From the NCBI GenBank assembly GCA_944472155.2, contig OX235271.1, positions 120,099,329-120,163,328 on the forward strand: DNA of 64,000 nucleotides. Direction: 5' to 3'. The stretch is from Trichobilharzia szidati. Its lineage: Eukaryota; Platyhelminthes; Trematoda; Strigeidida; Schistosomatidae. Shown here piece after piece: positions 58,700 through 64,000 of this stretch. The notes beneath the pieces were generated by a model. That model searched no databases and was not told the DNA's origin. It worked only from the letters and a program-made list of their open reading frames with translations. How positions within the stretch are numbered: the first letter of the stretch is position 1; each line of letters starts with the position of its first letter. The position numbers and the translations under genes were made by a program.

Positions 58700-59640
58700 A
58701 TCTGTGTATGAATAGAAGTATAATCGAATAAGTAACAGCTTTATAAGGTAAATAATAAGAGGCACTGGGGAACAGTTTAAGTACTTCCTTATTCAACTCC
58801 ACACCCTTATCAGATATGGTCTACTCAACCAAATATGTATAACAAAATCACCCAATGAGAAGCACGCTGTTACGTCATGAACTTATCAAAGTTAATTCAG
58901 TTGATGTATTCTTTTCGGGAGATTTAAATGGATAAACGCATTTTTACTCTAAACGGAAATAATTGCAGTCTGATCAGTGTTATAACTGAGACAAGTTGGT
59001 AAGAGTACAGAAAGTCTCTGTATGCTCCTGTTGAAATCTCTACAGTTAACATACTTAGGCGTATTAGGTGATGCAGGTAGTCAACGCGGTCAGTCACGCA
59101 GATACAAAACATTCCTGGAGCAGAAATTTACTTTTAAGATGCAAGAAAAACATCCTAAACACTTTCATTTCGCCAAATTAAATATCAGACATTGGTAATT
59201 AATGGATTACATATATTTCTCTGAACCTGTATCTGCTTCCCAAAATTAGCATGAAGAAATTTGAGTCATCAACGTCTAAAAGTAACTATTTAGTAGATAC
59301 TACAGACAATAAAAGTAGATGCTAAAAGTCTTCATACGTAGTAGAAAAAATCAAGGTTGACTGTCATTTCGCTAACACGCAAATTCGTTACAAACTTCAA
59401 ATAGCCCCATGGCTTGTCGGTCTGCTTGAATTTTGGGCTACCAAAAAACACCATTTTCCATCAACTTACATTTTGCCTTGATTCGCTCCTATATTTTTGT
59501 TTTAATCAATCACAAATATCTTCAAATCGTATTATTATAATCGTGTATTTTTAAACCTTTCCAACCTGTCAAATTGAGTCATCCTCAGAAATTGAGGAAA
59601 AATCACCACGGTGGTTGGCAGCGTGCTTTGAAACGTACAT
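58700..59640. other. AT-rich DNA, possible 5' UTR of the CR1-like element at its end
   Basis: Nothing recognised up to ~59,400. 59,400-59,640 may be the 5' untranslated part of the CR1-like element, judging only from adjacency. Confidence 0.4.
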
Positions 59641-61627
59641 AAATTAATCCTATGGCTGTCCCCGAAGTTGTTAGGACTAAATGCAGGTCCCTATTCAACA
59701 AAGTGAATTATCTCCAATTTCTAATAGCCTCGAATGTGTGTCGAAATGCTGGTGTTTTAGTTATACAAGAGATTTGGCTCCACTATAAATATGACAACAA
59801 TCTAATCTCCTTATATGGATATAAAATTTTCCGTCAGGACAGAAATAGTTCAAAGAAAAGCATGGAGGAGGGGTAGCCACTTTCAGTAATGCAAAGTGGT
59901 CTACATCTAACCATATATGCTCTAAGTTTTCCAATGACAATATAGCCTGTATCACTGTTATTTGTCGTCCAAAGCACTTAAGTAAATATTCCTATACATA
60001 TATAATAAATGTTCATATAACTCCAAACTGCATTTCCTCTTATATGTTTATATTCACAGGCGAATTTACTGAATTTGCAGCTTCTATTTTTTGAAATTCC
60101 TTGTCCATAGTCTGTGAGGACTTTAATTCTTGCAATCACAAATTTTCCATATCACTTGGTCATGAGCGCCTGGTCAAATTCAATACTCGTCTGGACAAAA
60201 CCTTAGACTTGTTTTCCTTAAACAATCGTCACATATACTTGGTGCGAAGGAGAGCTCCATTGCCGAATTCTGACCACTGAATGATTTATATTTTACCGAA
60301 AGTGTATGATAAGTTACACTGAAGGGCCTTTGTTCACCTAACAACGAAAATCCAAAAACGATCCCATTCACATGATAGTATTCAAGCACTAAGATGTATG
60401 TTGCATGATACTGACTGGGACCTATTCTTTAATGAAGTGTTAGACGTTACTATTTCTAATATCACCTTCTATCAGAAGTTCTGTTCGGACATTTGCTGTC
60501 CTACTGAAACACTGTTCACAAGATTCGATAGGATCTCTTCTCCATAACTAAAAAAGCTTAGAAGAGAAAGAGAAACAGTATAAATCACGTGCCAATGCAG
60601 GTGTTCGAACAATAAACTCACTGATAAGGTCTGAAATACAAAGACTAAATGGGATATGTAATGAAAATGTTTTATCATGTAAGGATGGTCCTAACGTCTG
60701 GAAACTTCTTAATCAACTTACCAGTAGAAAACAAATTTCAATTGATGCTTATCCTGGTGTAAATGCTCTAAATAGATCTTTTATAATACAACAAGCTAAT
60801 ATGACTGGATCTGATGTTTCTATTCACGTAAATGATCATTTTCCTAGTTTTAATGAAAAGGAAGTATTTTCATGTCTTAAATCCATCACACGGCCTAGGA
60901 CCGGACGACGTACCAAGCATTTTGCTTGAAAAGTGTGCTGACAGTTTGTGTTATCCTCTTACTCAAATCTTTAATGAATCGTTTCACAGGGATACAGTGC
61001 CTGTTGCCTGGAAGGAAATAAAGGTGGTGCCTATACCAAAGTTATGTTCTGAATCAGGTCTAAAGTTTAGGCCAGTCACCATCACGTCTCTATTTCTTAA
61101 AACTATGGAGAAACTTCTTTTGCATGTTCCTAATCCTTCTTTGAAATCATTTAACGACTCAAAGTAGTTTTCTTAAGAATGCAGTAGAAACCCATTAGAT
61201 GCCGTCTTTGTACTCCACCACAATATTGTTTCAGGTCTTGATAAAGATGCAAAGTTTGTTTGAGCCTCCTTTTTAGACTACACTACTGCTTTTAACTCTG
61301 TTCCAAGGGCACTTTTACCAAGCAAGCTGATTTCAGAAAACACTGAAACCTGGGTCACAAGGTGACTGTCTTCTTATTTTCCGAGCAGAAAACAACATAG
61401 CATTTTGAATGAAAAGCACTCCACTTCGTTGCTGATGGAAACTGATGTGCCTCAAGGCTCTGTACTCTCTCCATTCCTTTTTTTCTTTCTTCTTGCATGA
61501 CCTCCCATATTCTTCCAAAGCTAACTTCGTTAAATCTGCCGATTATCTTACCATTTCGGCTTCGTACTGTTCTTATGTGAATAAATTCTTCGATTATGGG
61601 TAAAATTTATTGTGATAAAGTCTCACA

Positions 61628-61748
61628 GTGTTATACAAGTGATATGATTATGAGAAATAAATTGTGCTCGAAACGTTTTCAGTAAATATTACTGGAATTA
61701 CACCCTATCACAATGCACAAGTTCTATTCTTATATCAATGAATTAATT
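61628..61748 (+). repeat. Unnamed retroposon tail inserted in the CR1-like element
   Basis: GTGATATGATTATGAGAAATA, TGCTCGAAACGTTTTCAGTAA and ACAATGCACAAGTTCTATTC match the tail of the family at 42,252-42,395. The CR1 reading resumes after it near 61,768 (TGGTTTCACCTAAATGGTCA). No clear target duplication was found. Confidence 0.6.
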
Positions 61749-62030
61749 CTTGTCTGAAGTTAACAAATGGTTTCACCTAAATGGTCATAAATCCATCTAA
61801 ATGTCATATTGTTGATTTTAGTTTCAGATGCAAACAAGACTTGCGTGAACTGATTTAATCTCATGATTCCTGTATTATTGACGGCACTGTAATAGGGAGT
61901 TAATCGAATATCTCTCATCTCGGTATCAGTTTTTCTTCGAATCTGTGTTGATCGTCTCACAACTTGTTGGTTTCTAAAAGGATTTTTCTTTTGACTCATT
62001 ACATAAAGAAGTTGAGACTTTCTGGCATAA

Positions 62031-62122
62031 CTCAACCTCTTCTTTTATTATTATCATTATTGTTTCCTTTAATTCCTAGAGGAACATAGGCCTTCAGCCG
62101 TGCGTCTCAACCTCTTCTTTTA
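62031..62122 (-). mobile_element. 58-bp RTE 3'-end insertion with 17-bp target duplication
   Basis: CTCAACCTCTTCTTTTA occurs at 62,031-62,047 and 62,106-62,122. Between them (62,048-62,105), read on the minus strand, lies AGACGCACGGCTGAAGGCC... AATTAAAGGAAACAATAATG-ATAATAA, the same RTE 3' end as at 16,600-16,650 with an AT-rich microsatellite-like tail. This is a severely 5'-truncated target-primed insertion into the already resident CR1-like element. Confidence 0.88.
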
Positions 62123-62765
62123 CAATTTGTTAATTCATGTATTCAACCCATTCTCCTTTATGTTCGCCATTATTCTAAACTGAACTTCTCAATAAGGACT
62201 TTGTCATATTACGTAGAACACTGAAGGTTGTTGGTAGGGTTAGTGGTGTGCCTTTGACTCTACTAACTGACATTATTGTCAATAGGAACTTCAATTCTTG
62301 CAAGCATTTGGTTAAAGTTATCTTGTCTGAAACTGAAAATCCTCTCTATTATCAACTTTTGCCTTGTATCTCTTCGGGAAAAACCAGAAGAAACTTCTTA
62401 AGAATTTACACTCGTACAGCTAAATATGAAAATTTTACCATACCATATTTGGCACTGGTTTTGTGTAAAGAGTCAGAGAGACGTCAGAAAAGAACTTATA
62501 AACTTTTTAAATCAGTAATCTGAACTACAAAGTTTAAGCAAAGATTATGATTACGTGTATTATCTATTTATCGTTCCTCATGTTTCCACCAACATTCTGT
62601 TTATAGAAGTTTCACTATGAATATTATTATTACTATTTTAGATTTTATGTATGTACATATTTATAAAAGCGGCTAAATTGTTGCAATATGTATAGAAACG
62701 CTGAAAACCCAATTCTGTATGGTTGTTATTGTTTGGAATAAAGTGATTATCAAAATAATATTGTT

Positions 62766-64000
62766 ATTAAAATAAGAATGTGATTTGGTTTAACGCGGAA
62801 AATCTCGTCCCCTATTTACAGTAATGAAAAGAAATTATCTGTAGTGAAAACTCTAAAATATAACGTGTTGCACTGACTAACACCGACTTTTGACCATCAT
62901 TCTGTGATGTTGCAACCAAAAAGATTTACAGCATCGACAAACTACTGATAAAATGGTTAGTAGTGAAATACATTTTGTCAATGTGAAAGTGAAAAAATAC
63001 AGGAAGCCTTCGAACTTGTCATGCAAGAAAACATTTTGATTATAATTGCTTGAAGTATCATATATTTTATAACAAAACCCACTAAACCACTAGAATTTGA
63101 CAAAGGATATTATCCTTCACCAAGTAAGAAGTACTGAAAAAAGTTTGTACACAAAGCCTGTTCACTTGAATGGAAAATCCTCATCTTGAATCATAAAACG
63201 ATTTAACAGAGAAGAAAAATTTTTCCTTACGGAGAATCATTTTTGAAAGCCGTACAATCGTATTTATATTCAACATAGAATACATAAAACTAATCAAATA
63301 CTGACTGTAATGTTCTAGAAAATGTTTTACGTAATGTAATGTAGGGAAGGGAATGTACCAGTGGAGACTGGAAGACAGAAGCTGGTAGTACGCAATAGGT
63401 GAAAAATGATATAATCAGTCTAAATAGACATAATGGACAAAAGATAATGAAAACACATCAAAGTGCTTAAAAGGAACTCGCATTAGAAATGTAGTGTTAT
63501 TAATACGTAATGACAATAGTAATAAACCAAACATCCAAAAATAAAATGAAACAAAACTATGGAGAGAATTTTAACGTGGTCACAGTAAGGCGATTGATTG
63601 TATATCACTTTTGAACACAGAGGTTCATTTTAAGGTAGCCAATAGCCAGTAATTCAGTTATGTATAATTGGTGTTTTCGAAACCTTCTTGTCTGACACTG
63701 GAGAATTCTGTAAACCACTGTGAAACTGTCATAAAGGGGTACCCGATGTTCAAATTTGATAAGTTGTTAGCGCATAGAACTACTGATATTCTTTTCTACT
63801 CTGACTAGCTGACTGACTGGTTTCAGAGTAAAACTTTGCACAGATATGCGGCAGTTCCAAATGGTACACTCCCTCCATGTAGCACACAAAGTAAGAGAAA
63901 AGAGAGATTCAAACAGAGATAACAAACAGAAGGGTGAGGCGAAAAGAATAGTAATGTGGAAGAACAGTTGAGTCTGATTGGACATGACAAATCACAAAGA
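62766..64000. other. AT-rich DNA without recognised gene
   Basis: No gene recognised. The 72-codon minus frame at 63,767-63,985 is low-complexity and hydrophobic, on the complement of a purine-rich stretch. Confidence 0.5.

Larger units (their letters stand above)
59641..62765 (+). pseudogene. Decayed CR1/Jockey-like non-LTR retrotransposon (endonuclease and RT)
   Basis: Several frames along ~3.1 kb rebuild one retroelement order. AP-endonuclease start: CRSLFNKVNYLQFL, VIQEIWL, GYKIFRQDR (59,652-59,870), continuing in another frame with GGVATFSNAKW (from 59,868). A middle region with LRREREKQYKSRANAGV (near 60,552). RT: GPDDVPSILLEKCADSL, PLTQIFNESF, VPVAWKEIKVVPIPK, KFRPVTITSLFLKTMEKLLL (60,880-61,125), then LDAVFVLHHNIVSGLDKDAKFV, ASFLDYTTAFNSVPRALL (61,198-61,320) and VPQGSVLSPF (near 61,450). 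C-terminal part at 62,248-62,523 (SCKHLVKVILSETENPLY, PYLALVLCKESER). Numerous stops and frameshifts make it non-functional. Its 3' end near 62,765 has an ATT/AATA tail. Two insertions interrupt it. Confidence 0.8.

Overview
The window looks like repeat-rich intergenic or intronic DNA of a schistosome blood fluke (Platyhelminthes, Trematoda). It is AT-rich and has no bacterial gene architecture. Nearly all recognisable coding content is retrotransposon-derived: a CsRn1/Boudicca-type LTR retrotransposon, Penelope-like elements (PLEs) with a GIY-YIG endonuclease, RTE/SR2-like and CR1-like non-LTR fragments, and tRNA-headed SINEs carrying hammerhead ribozymes of the schistosome Sm-alpha type. The genus assignment is inference from these families; I could not run a search.

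Layout. 1-7.9 kb: mostly featureless, with one inverted PLE end near 3.7 kb. 7.9-8.5 kb: a ~215-bp inverted repeat. 11,104-16,322: a complete LTR retrotransposon with intact gag and pol, two 351-bp LTRs that look identical by eye, and an ACTT target duplication. 16.6-16.9 kb: an RTE 3' end. 20.0-20.2 kb: a decayed ribozyme-bearing SINE. 22,561-24,054: a 1.49-kb palindrome (two 724-bp arms) made of PLE 3' sequence and Sm-alpha sequence. 25.9-26.3 kb: a SINE in partial tandem (345-bp period) carrying a canonical hammerhead ribozyme. 29.2-29.9 kb: two oppositely oriented copies of an unnamed repeat. 34.35-34.7 kb: a diverged solo LTR. 35.4-35.7, 41.5-41.9 and 54.6-55.0 kb: further copies of the ribozyme SINE, two of them with the tRNA/ribozyme head inverted relative to the tail. 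36.6 and 58.6 kb: another ribozyme SINE family. 39.0-41.1 kb: a PLE endonuclease fragment and another PLE 3' region. 42.1 kb: a 100-bp-arm palindrome. 44.7-45.3 and 55.1-55.4 kb: RTE remnants. 46.1-46.7 kb: two Sm-alpha-like copies. 53.3-53.9 and 56.2-56.9 kb: more PLE pieces. 59.6-62.8 kb: a decayed CR1-like element with nested insertions.

The only candidate host coding sequence is one minus-strand exon (51,891-52,294) that ends exactly on a consensus 5' splice donor. No other host gene is supported.

The most notable observations are: (i) a complete hammerhead ribozyme fold in a tandem SINE, beside sibling copies that carry a disabling insertion in the catalytic box; (ii) SINE copies in two different ribozyme families whose ribozyme head is flipped against the tail; (iii) a textbook -1 frameshift signal (G GGA AAC plus a predicted H-type pseudoknot) joining gag and pol of the LTR element; and (iv) three palindromes that share one topology, with 3' ends facing outward.
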